A stretch of 64,000 nucleotides of DNA. Origin: an uncultured Acetatifactor sp. (GTDB taxonomy: Bacteria > Bacillota > Clostridia > Lachnospirales > Lachnospiraceae). How positions within the stretch are numbered: the stretch's first letter is position 1; each line of letters begins with the position of its first letter. Location of the stretch: the NCBI GenBank assembly GCA_910578815.1, contig CAJTSE010000001.1, positions 1 through 64,000 of the forward strand, in the 5' to 3' direction. Shown here in pieces: positions 24,410 through 33,850 of the stretch. The notes beneath the pieces were generated by a model, which saw only the letters and a program-made list of their open reading frames with translations, did no database searches and was not told the DNA's origin. Made by a program: the position numbers and the translations under genes.

Positions 24410-27400
24410 ATGAATATCGTCATGAATCTGCAGGGCCAGTGGCATTTTTGCCTTGATAAAGAAAAACAAGGGCTTAACGCCCATTATGAAACACTCTCCT
24501 TTACGGACACTATCACCCTTCCCACCACCATATCCGAAGCCGAAAAAGGCACTCCTCATGGCAGGAAGGAAACCGGCCATCTTACCGACCCCTATGAGAT
24601 GGAAGGCTGCAGCTGGTATCAAAGGGTCCTAACCCTCCCGTTACAGGATACTTCCGAGCTTTCCGGAAAACATTTCGAGCTTACTCTGGAGCGGACCAGA
24701 ATATCATATGTCTGGGTGGACGGCCAGTTTGCCGGAAGTCAGGACAGCTTTGTGGCCAGACACCGTTATGACCTGACAGGCCTGATTACCACCTTAAATC
24801 CGGTGATTACCATTATGGTATCAAATACCGATTATAAGGTGCCCGGAGGCCATCTGACCTCACCTGATACCCAAACCAACTGGAACGGAATTCTGGGCGA
24901 AATTTCCCTGAGAATTCGGGAAAGCATACAGTTCGGCGCAATAGACGCCGGCTGTCGTTATGCTGAAAAGAGCATTCTGCTGAAAATACCTGTCCGCTAT
25001 TACGGCAGCCGGCCCTGCCCTGCCAGAATTCTGGTGAATCCTGTCCTCTGCCGCCTGAAAGATATATATGCGAAACAGGACGGGATTATCCCCGAAGGAG
25101 AAAACTACGAAAATCTTTTGGAATATAAGCCTCTTCCCCATGAAGCGGCTTATATTGATGTGACTCTGCAGCCGGGTGAAAACCATTTTGAACTTCTTCT
25201 GAATCTTTCGGAAGACCCGAAGCTCTGGGATGAAGAAGATCCTTATGTTTACCGCTTGCATCTTACCTGCCGGGAGGTCGGGGCCTGCACCAGGGCTTCC
25301 GCAGACCAGAAGACCAGAAACTCATCAGAAGACGGAAACGCCGCCAAATCTTCCTATGCCTGCGACACCGCTTCCCTTTGGTGCGGCCTGCGTTCCTTCA
25401 CCGCCGGCAAATCTTATATTTACATCAATGGCCGCAAAACCTTCCTGCGGGGCAAGCATGAAGGGATGGTCTTTCCGCTTACGGGCTACGCTCCTACAGA
25501 CGTAACGAGCTGGCTCCGGGTGATGAAAACCGCTCGAAATTACGGTATCAATCATTACCGTTTTCATACCTGCTGTCCGCCGGAGGCGGCCTTTATTGCG
25601 GCAGATCTTCTGGGTATTTATATGCAGCCTGAACTCCCCTTCTGGGGCACCTTCAACGGCCCGGAAGACGAGGGCTATAACAGGGATGCACAGGAATTTC
25701 TGGAGCAGGAAGGCTTTCGGATGCTTGAGGCCTTTGGCAGTCACCCGTCCTACTGCATGATGTCCATGGGCAATGAGCTTTGGGGAAATGCTTCTGCTAT
25801 CAACGAGCTTTTGTCAAAATACAAGGCTTTCCGCCCGGATGTGCTGTATGCCCAGGGCTCCAATAACTTTTTCTGGACTCCAAATATACAACCCTGTGAC
25901 GACTTCTTTTCCGGAGTGCGCTTTACCATTGACAGACAGATTCGGGGATCTTATGCTATGTGCGATGCTCCCCTTGGGCATGTTCAGACCGCAGCACCCG
26001 GAACCCGCTTTCATTATGATGAGGCCATCCGCTCATCCTGCCTGGCAGCATCTTCCACGCCTGCCCTTTGTTTTGACGGGGCAGACAGCCCTTCCTGTCC
26101 TACATTATCTTCCGAGTCTACAATTTGCTGTAACGGTTCAGACAGCCCTTCTCACAGAACGGCCTGTCTTGAACCTGAAAATGCCAAATCCGGGGATAAG
26201 AAAAGCATGGATGAAGATGACACCGTAGAAATTCAATATGGCACAGGCGTCAAGCGGGTCAGGCTCTCTGAGATTCGCTCTGAACTGATTCCGGAGGTGC
26301 CGGTGATTTCCCATGAGATCGGACAGTATGTCTTCTATCCTGATTTCCAGGAAATTTCCAAATACACCGGTGTCCTGAAAGCACACAATCTGGAAGAATT
26401 TAAGAAACGGCTGGATGCGGCCGGGATGCTGGGCTTTGCCAAAGATTTCTTTCGCTGTGCCGGTGCCTTTGCTGTGGCCTGCTACAGGGACGAGCTGGAA
26501 ACTGCCCTTCGTTCTTCTCAGCTGGCCGGCTTCCAGCTTCTTGACCTTCAGGACTTCCCTGGCCAGGGAACAGCTCTGGTAGGCATTCTCAACGCCTTCA
26601 TGGAAAATAAAGGCCTGATTTCCGCCTCAGACTGGCGAAAATTCTGTGATGACGCTGTTTTGCAGGCGGAATTTGACAGTTATGTCATTACTTTAGAAAA
26701 ACCCTTTACGTTCACGGTTTCTCTTAGTTATTACAGGAAAGCTCCCCTGCCTGCTGACGAGCTTGTCTGCTGTCTGACAGACAACGATGGAACTGTCATA
26801 TGGCGTGACAGTAAACCTGTGACAAAGTTGACGGAAAGAAACCGGCATTGCTCTGATTTGAAAGCAGCTTCCAATCTCTATGATATTGCTGATACTTTTG
26901 TTCAAACCCCTGGTGCTTTTGCTCAGAGTGACTATCCTGTGGGAGAATACAGCCAGAAGATACTCACCTGCGATAAAGGGGTATTTCTTCTGGATAAATT
27001 TACCTTGGGATATTCTTCGCAGGGGAATTCTCTTTCTCAGAAAAATTCCTTTTCTCAGAGAAATTCTCTTTCTCAGGAAAAATCCTTTCCTCAGGGGGAT
27101 ACCTTTTCCCGAAGAGAAGGAATCTTTCCTGAACTGAAGAAGCCCTCCATTCTGACCCTTACTGTGGAATTGACAGGCCTTGGTATCAGCAACAGCTATC
27201 AGCTGTGGCTTTATCCGGCTATGCAAGCATGTAATCCCAATCAGTCGGAAACCGTTTTGTCTTCCATCCCCCTTACGCCTCAAAAGGCCGTTGCCTGCTC
27301 TCTGGAGCAACTGCCCGCCCTCGCAAAGAACCATCGAACCGGTCTGCTCTTTCTCCCCGCCGAAGAAAACAAGGCCTCCGTTCAAGGAACTTACTGCACG

Positions 27401-28060
27401 GATTTCTGGTGTTATACCATGTTCAACAGCATTTCCTTAAATATCGGCAAGGAATCGCCGGTAGGAACCATGGGCCTCCTGATCCGCAGGGAACATGAGG
27501 CACTCTCCGGCTTCCCCTGCGAGACTTATAGCACACCTCAGTGGCATTCGATTGTGAATGTCTCCCGCTCCACCATTCTGGACGGCACAAATATTGTTCC
27601 CGTCGTGCAGACCATTGATAATTTTTTCCGGAATCACCGTTTGGGACTGATATATGAAATCTATCTGCAGGATTTGGACCTGCATCTGCTGGTCTGCACC
27701 AGCGATCTACCCGGATTGATCAGGGCAGGACATCCAGAAGCGCTGGCCCTCTACAGAAGCCTCGTCTCCTGCCTTCCGTCCCTTGAAGATAAAGCCCGAA
27801 ACGCAGGTGCTGCAGATACTGGTGTCAAAGCGCTCCCTGCTGCAAGCAACGACGGCAGGGAGATTAGCAGTGCAAACGTTCCTGGCAGGAATACAAACAC
27901 TCCCGGCAAGGACGCCGGTGGCAAGGACGCCGGTGGCATGGACGCCAATGGCATGGATACTAACGCCGGTTACATGACGCTGGCCACCTTCCGAGAACTG
28001 GTTTCCGGAGAAGTCGCCCCCGCCTGCAAAGTGGGTGAGAGCGACCATGAGGTCAAATAA
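24410..28060 (+). CDS. Glycoside hydrolase family 2 enzyme, cytoplasmic, substrate unknown
   Basis: 1216 residues. The N-terminal GH2 sugar-binding jelly roll is about 1-170 (YVWVDGQFAGSQDSFVARHR), then an Ig-like sandwich and a TIM barrel with acid/base Glu at about 456 (MSMGNELWG) and nucleophile Glu at about 636 (ISHEIGQYVFYPDF). No signal peptide. Three low-complexity insertions stand out: a Ser/Cys/Asp stretch at about 540-600, a six-residue repeat (SQKNSFSQRNSLSQ) at about 870-905, and a Gly/Asp/Met repeat (GKDAGGKDAGGMDANG) near the C-terminus. The ribosome site AAAGGA is about 10 nt upstream. It ends 6 nt from the convergent MATE gene. A role in side-chain removal is possible; the substrate cannot be named. 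Confidence 0.88.
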   Translation: MNIVMNLQGQWHFCLDKEKQGLNAHYETLSFTDTITLPTTISEAEKGTPHGRKETGHLTDPYEMEGCSWYQRVLTLPLQDTSELSGKHFELTLERTRISYVWVDGQFAGSQDSFVARHRYDLTGLITTLNPVITIMVSNTDYKVPGGHLTSPDTQTNWNGILGEISLRIRESIQFGAIDAGCRYAEKSILLKIPVRYYGSRPCPARILVNPVLCRLKDIYAKQDGIIPEGENYENLLEYKPLPHEAAYIDVTLQPGENHFELLLNLSEDPKLWDEEDPYVYRLHLTCREVGACTRASADQKTRNSSEDGNAAKSSYACDTASLWCGLRSFTAGKSYIYINGRKTFLRGKHEGMVFPLTGYAPTDVTSWLRVMKTARNYGINHYRFHTCCPPEAAFIAADLLGIYMQPELPFWGTFNGPEDEGYNRDAQEFLEQEGFRMLEAFGSHPSYCMMSMGNELWGNASAINELLSKYKAFRPDVLYAQGSNNFFWTPNIQPCDDFFSGVRFTIDRQIRGSYAMCDAPLGHVQTAAPGTRFHYDEAIRSSCLAASSTPALCFDGADSPSCPTLSSESTICCNGSDSPSHRTACLEPENAKSGDKKSMDEDDTVEIQYGTGVKRVRLSEIRSELIPEVPVISHEIGQYVFYPDFQEISKYTGVLKAHNLEEFKKRLDAAGMLGFAKDFFRCAGAFAVACYRDELETALRSSQLAGFQLLDLQDFPGQGTALVGILNAFMENKGLISASDWRKFCDDAVLQAEFDSYVITLEKPFTFTVSLSYYRKAPLPADELVCCLTDNDGTVIWRDSKPVTKLTERNRHCSDLKAASNLYDIADTFVQTPGAFAQSDYPVGEYSQKILTCDKGVFLLDKFTLGYSSQGNSLSQKNSFSQRNSLSQEKSFPQGDTFSRREGIFPELKKPSILTLTVELTGLGISNSYQLWLYPAMQACNPNQSETVLSSIPLTPQKAVACSLEQLPALAKNHRTGLLFLPAEENKASVQGTYCTDFWCYTMFNSISLNIGKESPVGTMGLLIRREHEALSGFPCETYSTPQWHSIVNVSRSTILDGTNIVPVVQTIDNFFRNHRLGLIYEIYLQDLDLHLLVCTSDLPGLIRAGHPEALALYRSLVSCLPSLEDKARNAGAADTGVKALPAASNDGREISSANVPGRNTNTPGKDAGGKDAGGMDANGMDTNAGYMTLATFRELVSGEVAPACKVGESDHEVK

Positions 28061-28066
28061 CGTTTT

Positions 28067-29536
28067 CTAATACTGATATTTTTTCCGCTTTGCCAGCAGA
28101 AAAATCAGCGAGATCAAAAAGGCAAATATTTCCGCAGTTACATCCGCCCACCAAATGCCGTCCAGCCCCATCAGCAGCGGCAGAATCAATACGGCTGACA
28201 GCTTAAAGAGAAAGGTCCGAAGGAAAGAGATCGCTGCCGACACACCGCCGTTATTTAAAGCAGTAAAAAAAGAAGAAGCAAATATATTAAAGCCCACTAC
28301 CAGAAAGGCGGATGAAGCAATACGAAGCGCCCGGCAGGTCATGTTAAAGAGTTCTCTGTCATACCCTACAAATACCCTTGAAAGCGGCGCCGCCAAAATC
28401 TGCGCCACAATCACCATGGCACCGCCGGCAAGAACCATCAGCAGAATACTCTTGCGGCGCAGATTTTTCAGCTCGTCATGATTTCCTGCACCATAATGAT
28501 AGCCAATCACAGGCGCACCACCAATGGAATACCCGATAAATACCGCTGCAAAGATAAACTGCACATACATAAGAACGCCATACGAAGCCACACCGTTTTC
28601 TCCTGCATATTTGAGCAGCTGAAAATTGTACAGCATGCCCACTATGGAAGCGGTTACGTTGGATACCATTTCCGACGAACCGTTGCCACAGGCCTTCAGA
28701 ATCGGTCCTGCATCCAGCTTTGTCTTTACCAGACGCAGCAGGCTGGTATTAGGACGCAGGAAATATATCAAAGGAATCAGCCCTCCCACGCTCTGGCTTA
28801 AACCGGTAGCCAGGGCTGCTCCTGCGACACCCCATTTAAAGCCGGCAATAAACAAGGCATCCAGCGCCATATTTGTTAAGCCCGCCGCCACGGTCGTAAC
28901 CAGCCCAAGTTTCGGCCTTTCTGCCGTGATCAGAAAACCCTGAAATACATTTTGGAGCATAAAAGTTACGTTGAATATCATGGTAATCCGCCCATAAACC
29001 ACACATTCCGGCAGCATGGCATCATCTGCCCCCAATGCTGCCGACACAGGGCCCATGGCCGCATAGCCGGCCACGGAAACGGCCACGCCTACAATCAGTG
29101 TTGTCCAAACCATCATGGTAAAATATTTATTTGCTTTCTCCGGCTTCTGTTCACCCAGCGTCTTTGCTACCAAGGCACTGCCGCCAGTGCCCAGCATAAA
29201 GCCAATTCCGCCGCATATCATCAGCACCGGCATGATTAGATTAATGGCGGCAAAAGAAGTCTTGCCCACAAAATTTGAGACAAACAAACCGTCCACCACA
29301 CCGTAGATGGACGTAAAGACCATCATGGTGATGGAAGGCAGAACAAATCTTAGCAATTTCCCATAGGTGAAATGATCCGACAGCTGTATAGCATTATGCC
29401 TCTTTTGGGTATTACACGGTTCTTCCGCAAATGGCTGTTCTTCGACATTTTGCCGCCTCACGATATTGTCTCCTTCCTCCTTGATTTCCATATCTTCCAA
29501 CTTTCTCATCACGCTGATACCCTTTCCGTCATTCAC
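28067..29536 (-). CDS. MATE family multidrug efflux transporter
   Basis: 489 residues, 12 transmembrane helices in two MATE repeats. The N-terminal cytoplasmic tail of about 50 residues is longer than usual. Typical segments are FVLPSITMMVFTSIYGVVDGLFVSN and the second-repeat equivalent AVFIGYSIGGAPVIGYHYGAG; this is the MepA-like subgroup. It couples Na+ or H+ entry to export of cationic drugs or metabolites. It follows a MarR gene by 44 nt and probably shares its promoter. An alternative start nine codons downstream is possible. Confidence 0.93.
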   Translation of the reverse strand: MNDGKGISVMRKLEDMEIKEEGDNIVRRQNVEEQPFAEEPCNTQKRHNAIQLSDHFTYGKLLRFVLPSITMMVFTSIYGVVDGLFVSNFVGKTSFAAINLIMPVLMICGGIGFMLGTGGSALVAKTLGEQKPEKANKYFTMMVWTTLIVGVAVSVAGYAAMGPVSAALGADDAMLPECVVYGRITMIFNVTFMLQNVFQGFLITAERPKLGLVTTVAAGLTNMALDALFIAGFKWGVAGAALATGLSQSVGGLIPLIYFLRPNTSLLRLVKTKLDAGPILKACGNGSSEMVSNVTASIVGMLYNFQLLKYAGENGVASYGVLMYVQFIFAAVFIGYSIGGAPVIGYHYGAGNHDELKNLRRKSILLMVLAGGAMVIVAQILAAPLSRVFVGYDRELFNMTCRALRIASSAFLVVGFNIFASSFFTALNNGGVSAAISFLRTFLFKLSAVLILPLLMGLDGIWWADVTAEIFAFLISLIFLLAKRKKYQY

Positions 29537-29580
29537 ATTGTCCTGATGTACAGCTTAATTCTTCTAAATGTTTTACCAAT

Positions 29581-30066
29581 TCATTTCGTAATCCGCTCCT
29601 CAGCCTGATCCTGTTTCCTGATCCCCTTTATTTCCGTTTTCAACAGATTTGTATACTTGCGGAACAGCTCTAAAAAGAGAGTCTGTTCATCCGCCGTCAT
29701 TTTCCCAAACGCCCGCTGCTCCGCCTCCAGCACCCGGTCAACGGTCTGTCCGGCAAGAGCCATCCCTTTTTCGGTCAGACATACAGGCTTGCTTCGCCTG
29801 TCTGTTCCCTCCGCCAGCTCGATTACCCCGTCTTCTTCCAGCTTTTTCAGAGAGGAATTCACCGTCTGCTTGGGTGCGTAGATGGCAGAACAAATGCCGC
29901 TCTGGGTCAGCCCGCAGTCCGGCTCTTCCCCGCTTTCCCGCAGGAAATAAAGGATCCAGAATGCGCAGTCGGAAAGGCCTAAAGCCTTTGCCGCATTTCT
30001 GTATAATTCATCATTTTCCTTGTAAAGCCTGTTATATTCCGCAAGATGCTCCCTTTCCGTTCCCAT
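29581..30066 (-). CDS. MarR family transcriptional regulator
   Basis: 161 residues from the ATG preceded by GGGAGAGGATAC. The winged-helix DNA-binding core is at about residues 55-105 (GLTQSGICSAIYAPKQTVNSSLKKLEEDG, wing TDRRSKPVCLTEKG), with dimerisation helices at both ends. Located upstream of and cotranscribed with a MATE pump. A large palindrome overlaps its promoter, which fits autorepression relieved by a pump substrate. Confidence 0.93.
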   Translation of the reverse strand: MGTEREHLAEYNRLYKENDELYRNAAKALGLSDCAFWILYFLRESGEEPDCGLTQSGICSAIYAPKQTVNSSLKKLEEDGVIELAEGTDRRSKPVCLTEKGMALAGQTVDRVLEAEQRAFGKMTADEQTLFLELFRKYTNLLKTEIKGIRKQDQAEERITK

Positions 30067-30156
30067 GTATCCTCTCCCTGTCCTGTCATTTACCATGGCT
30101 TATCCTAATTTCGTCAGCCAGTGATTACGCTGTACGATCTACCATAATTTTATAAA

Positions 30157-30209
30157 AAATATCCGAAATCAGACTTTTTAAGCATAGTCCGATTTCGGAT
30201 ATTTGTCAA
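30157..30209 (-). promoter_or_regulatory. Promoter-operator of the MarR-MATE operon
   Basis: Minus-strand TTGACA (30204-30209) is a perfect -35, followed after 17 nt by TATGCT (30181-30186). Arms AAATATCCGAAATC (30157-30170) and GATTTCGGATATTT (30191-30204) are perfect 14-bp inverted repeats, with a further GACT/AGTC match inside. One arm fills the -35 to -10 spacer and the other lies just downstream of -10. As RNA the palindrome, followed by a U-rich stretch, could also end upstream transcription. Confidence 0.75.
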
Positions 30210-30273
30210 GAGACTTTATATCCCATTATTCTGATTCATTTAAAATCCTACAAAGAAACCGCTCCCCTGCCTT

Positions 30274-32577
30274 TTATATACTAGATAGAATCAATTCCAT
30301 TTTTCCCGTAAATTCCAGGCTTTTCACTCCTTTGGGCACCAGAAAATGATCGCCTTTTTTTAACGGCTGGCTATTGACAATACCGTCACCTGACAAAACC
30401 GTCGCTAACATGAAGGGAGCGTCAGGTTCAAAGGCAAATCTGTCATCCACAGTTACCTTGTAAATATGGTAATACGCACAGTGATAAAGCTCACATAAAC
30501 AATTTACAGGCAGATCTGCCGCGGACATTATACTATCCTCTGCCGACTTGGCAGGTACAGTGATCACATTTATGCTCTGCTCCACATGAAGCTGCCGTGG
30601 CTTGCCGTTTGAAAGCCTGTCATAATCATAAACCCTGTAAGTAATGTCACTGTTCTGCTGGGTCTCCAAAATCAGCAATCCGCCTTTAATGGCATGAACG
30701 GTGCCAGGATCAATTTGAATAAAATCGCCCTTCTTCACAGGTATCTCCCGAATAAATTCATTCCAATGCCCCTGATGAATCATATCGGCAAGCTCTTCCC
30801 TGGTTTTAGCATTGTGACCGATCACAAGCGACGCTCCTGTGGGGCAATCCAGCACATACCAGCATTCCGTCTTACCTAAAGACCCGTTCTCATGCTCCTT
30901 TGCATAAGCATCATCGGGATGTACCTGAATACTCAGGTCCTCCCTGGCATCAATGATCTTTACCAGCAGTGGAAAACGGTCATATTCAACATTTCCAAAT
31001 ATTTCAGGATGTGTTTTCCAAAGCTCTGAAAGCCTTACATCGGCATAAACACCGTCTCTTATTGTACCTTCTCCGTTTGGATGGGCAGAAATGCCCCAGC
31101 ACTCACCGAGGTCCGTTCCTTCTGCCATATAACCGAAATCCTCACGCAATCTGCTTCCACCCCATATATTGTGGGTAAGAACAGGATTTAGGAACAAAAT
31201 GTCCCCGCAGGGATGATTACAGGAAAGATTTGCACCCATTGTTCTGATTACCTCCTGATACCAGAATGCGGAGTCCTTCACGATCCTCTTCTGAGTCTGA
31301 TAATTTACATATACAATACCAAAGCGCTGCTTATAGCCGTCGCTCCACTCAAAATTGTCCAAAAAGGTCCAAAGGAAATAACCTCTTACATCCGCGCCCT
31401 CTTCCACGGCTTTCTGCATGGCTCCGATATAGCTGTCCAGAAAGGTAATTCTGTCATTGTCATGGATTCTGCCGTCAGGTGCAACATTATCATGACATCC
31501 CATGCCGTTTTCTGTAATGTAAAGAGGCAGAGGATAACGCTCCGTCAAAAATTTAATGCCGTAATAAAAGGCTCTTGGTGTCACCGGCCAGTCTGTTCCG
31601 GTCTTGGGAAAACCTGGTTCTCTTGTTACAAATTCCGGCTCTCCGTCCTGTCCGGCCCTGACATAATATCCGTTGTAAATATTCTGACCCATAAAATCCA
31701 GAGGCTGGTGAATCAGCTCCATATCTTCTTTCGTGATTTCCGGCAGATACTCCTTAAACTGTCGTAATCCTTCCTCCGGATAATGCCCCAAAAATACGGG
31801 ATCTGAAAACCACGCCACATTCCAGGTCCAATTACTCATGGGATTATAAAACCCAAAATAAACTTTCCTGGCTGCCTCAATATCCTCCGGCGAATCTGTG
31901 TAAGGATAGGCCACTCCGCCTGTAGGAGCATATCCGATCCGGACAGGCTGCTTTGCATACTTCCGCAGCATAATCACCGCCTTCCCATGCGCCTTTAAAA
32001 GGTTATGGGCAATCTGAAAGGTTTCCGGATACGAAAGTTTTAAACCAGGCGCATGAACACCGCTTAAATGGCCCAGTCCCACCGCACATTGCGGCTCGTT
32101 TATGGTAATAAAATTCTCACACAGATCCGAAAAGTTTTCCGCTGCTACCTGCGCGTAATTGCCGAACCAATCCACAACATCCGGATTCAGCCAGCCGCCT
32201 TTGTCCTGAAGCGCCTGTGGAAATTCCCAGTGAAACAGCGTAATATAGGGCGTAATACCGTTCTCCCTCATGGAAAAAAGCATATTCCGGTAAAGCTCCA
32301 CTGCCTTTGGGTTGACAGCGCCGGTCCCGTCCGGAATAAGCCTTGCCCAATTCAGAGAAAAGCGATAGGCCCTTATGCCCAGATTACGCATCAGGGCATA
32401 ATCTTCCCGGTATCTGTGCATATGGTCACAGGAGGTATTGGCATTTTGGCCCTCAAATATCCGACCCTCTTCCACGAAGGTGTCCCATACAGTTTTTCCT
32501 CTCCCGTCTTCCGGGTCAGTTCCCTCTACCTGGTACGCGCTGCTTGCCACGCCCCAGACAAAACTTTTATTAAACAT
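30274..32577 (-). CDS. Fusion of GH1 beta-glycosidase and mannose-6-phosphate isomerase
   Basis: 767 residues. Residues 1-455 are a complete GH1 enzyme: start FVWGVASSAYQVEG, acid/base Glu about 161 (ITINEPQC), nucleophile Glu about 356 (YITENGMG), and the WTFLDNFEW aglycone loop. Residues about 457-767 are a complete type I ManA: LNPVLTHNIWGG, GECWGISAHPNG, and zinc ligands in LSIQVHPDD, KTECWY and PGTVHAIKGG. There is no stop or frameshift between them and only a short linker (SCNHPCGD). No signal peptide, so cytoplasmic. Start chosen at MFNKSF after GGGGGAATAATC. Last gene of the mannan operon. It joins glycoside cleavage to Man-6-P to Fru-6-P conversion in one chain. I know of no described enzyme with this architecture. 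Confidence 0.92.
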   Translation of the reverse strand: MFNKSFVWGVASSAYQVEGTDPEDGRGKTVWDTFVEEGRIFEGQNANTSCDHMHRYREDYALMRNLGIRAYRFSLNWARLIPDGTGAVNPKAVELYRNMLFSMRENGITPYITLFHWEFPQALQDKGGWLNPDVVDWFGNYAQVAAENFSDLCENFITINEPQCAVGLGHLSGVHAPGLKLSYPETFQIAHNLLKAHGKAVIMLRKYAKQPVRIGYAPTGGVAYPYTDSPEDIEAARKVYFGFYNPMSNWTWNVAWFSDPVFLGHYPEEGLRQFKEYLPEITKEDMELIHQPLDFMGQNIYNGYYVRAGQDGEPEFVTREPGFPKTGTDWPVTPRAFYYGIKFLTERYPLPLYITENGMGCHDNVAPDGRIHDNDRITFLDSYIGAMQKAVEEGADVRGYFLWTFLDNFEWSDGYKQRFGIVYVNYQTQKRIVKDSAFWYQEVIRTMGANLSCNHPCGDILFLNPVLTHNIWGGSRLREDFGYMAEGTDLGECWGISAHPNGEGTIRDGVYADVRLSELWKTHPEIFGNVEYDRFPLLVKIIDAREDLSIQVHPDDAYAKEHENGSLGKTECWYVLDCPTGASLVIGHNAKTREELADMIHQGHWNEFIREIPVKKGDFIQIDPGTVHAIKGGLLILETQQNSDITYRVYDYDRLSNGKPRQLHVEQSINVITVPAKSAEDSIMSAADLPVNCLCELYHCAYYHIYKVTVDDRFAFEPDAPFMLATVLSGDGIVNSQPLKKGDHFLVPKGVKSLEFTGKMELILSSI

Positions 32578-32693
32578 GATTATTCCCCCGTTCGCTTCTG
32601 CAGACATTTATCTGAAATGCTAAAGTTTACCTGCCAGCTTATTTCTTTTTTTATTAGCATTCTTTTATTCGCCGGCTCAAACCGTGATTCCTG

Positions 32694-33821
32694 TCAACCT
32701 GCTCCCCTGCTCTTTCCGGACGCGATCACCGACACCAAATAAAATGGAAGCTGATCCTGCTGATGAGTTTCCTTCAGGCGTATTTCTACCCTGTGCAGTT
32801 TATCCTCTCCGTGCTCCAGCACAGTATCCAACACCAGCTTATCACCCCAGGTCTCGTCAAAATTAGCGTCCAGCACAAAGGGATGCTCATCATCCCCGTC
32901 CAGAATCAGCTCCGCCACAGGTGCCGGAAGCTGTATGGTCTTTCGGTATTGCACCCCGATACAGCTGCCCTCCACTTCAAATACAATGGAAGCGCCCTTT
33001 TCAGATGCCGTCCAGCCCTTTTTGAATATATCGGTAATCCCTCCCTGAGGCGCCTGATCAGGGATAAAGCCATTTAATACAGGAGCGGCATTGTCATTTC
33101 TGTAACGGATGGAATGCTGATACGCATTTGCTGTCAGGGGTTCTTCTTTCAGCGCTGGCGGCTCCTCCCCATTTTCAATATCCTCCAGAGTTTTTCCCAG
33201 AAAATAAGTGATAACGGATGCTACCAGCTCATGGCCATAATCGTTAGGATGCAGGTCATCCGGCGTAATCGTTCGGTTTTCCAGCCTTCCGGAAACCAGC
33301 TCCGGATAAATACAGCTCTGCATGCTGACGGACGGCAGCTCATAATAGCGTGCCGCCTTTCCGTGCATCAGCTGGGCATTGGAGCCGTTATCATAACATA
33401 CATTATGTACCAGCAATACGGCTGGCTGCCAGGCCGCACCGTAAATTCTGCGGACCAGGCCCTCATAGGTTTCCAGATAATGGAGTGTGGATGCGTCATT
33501 TACCGAAAACTCCACAATACAGAAGTCCGGCCTGTAAGCTAAAAGGTCACTTTCTACCCTGGCGCATCCAAACTGAGAATCCGTTGCGCCGATCCCCGCG
33601 TTCAAGTAAACAAACTCCGCCTTAGAAAAGGTTTTACACCACCATTCATACACACGGTAAGCATAGCACAGCTTTGGATCCGATGCAAGAGCTCCCTGGG
33701 TGATGGAACCACCTAAGAAACCGATGGTCAGCTTTTCTCCCTGCTCTGCCCGCTGAAATACCTTCTTGATTCTTGCCTGATTGCCACGGTTTGCCACCGC
33801 TGCCTCATAATTTAAATTCAT
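32694..33821 (-). CDS. SGNH-type carbohydrate esterase, CE17-like (mannooligosaccharide deacetylase)
   Basis: 375 residues, cytoplasmic. N-terminal SGNH hydrolase blocks are FLGGSITQG (nucleophile Ser), NAGIGATDS, VEFSVNDAS, and the catalytic Asp/His in DDLHPNDYGHE (about residue 195). The C-terminal about 130 residues form a beta-rich domain (IVFEVEGSCIGVQYR, VAELILDGDDEHPF) as in the CBM35-like module of CE17. In Roseburia-type mannan loci a CE17 enzyme removes 2-O-acetyl groups and works with a CE2. The adjacent CE2 gene supports that. Start chosen at MNLNYEA. Confidence 0.82.
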   Translation of the reverse strand: MNLNYEAAVANRGNQARIKKVFQRAEQGEKLTIGFLGGSITQGALASDPKLCYAYRVYEWWCKTFSKAEFVYLNAGIGATDSQFGCARVESDLLAYRPDFCIVEFSVNDASTLHYLETYEGLVRRIYGAAWQPAVLLVHNVCYDNGSNAQLMHGKAARYYELPSVSMQSCIYPELVSGRLENRTITPDDLHPNDYGHELVASVITYFLGKTLEDIENGEEPPALKEEPLTANAYQHSIRYRNDNAAPVLNGFIPDQAPQGGITDIFKKGWTASEKGASIVFEVEGSCIGVQYRKTIQLPAPVAELILDGDDEHPFVLDANFDETWGDKLVLDTVLEHGEDKLHRVEIRLKETHQQDQLPFYLVSVIASGKSRGAG

Positions 33822-33850
33822 ACGCTTTCGCCTTTCCTGCTTCCAGACAT

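Noticed and set aside
26693..27385. Antisense frame over the GH2 repeat region
   Set aside because: It is a by-product of the six-residue repeat in the GH2 gene, giving a matching repetitive but meaningless peptide.
28061..28066. Missing terminator between the converging GH2 and MATE genes
   Set aside because: The genes are only 6 nt apart and no stem-loop is visible; close convergent ends are common and not by themselves remarkable.
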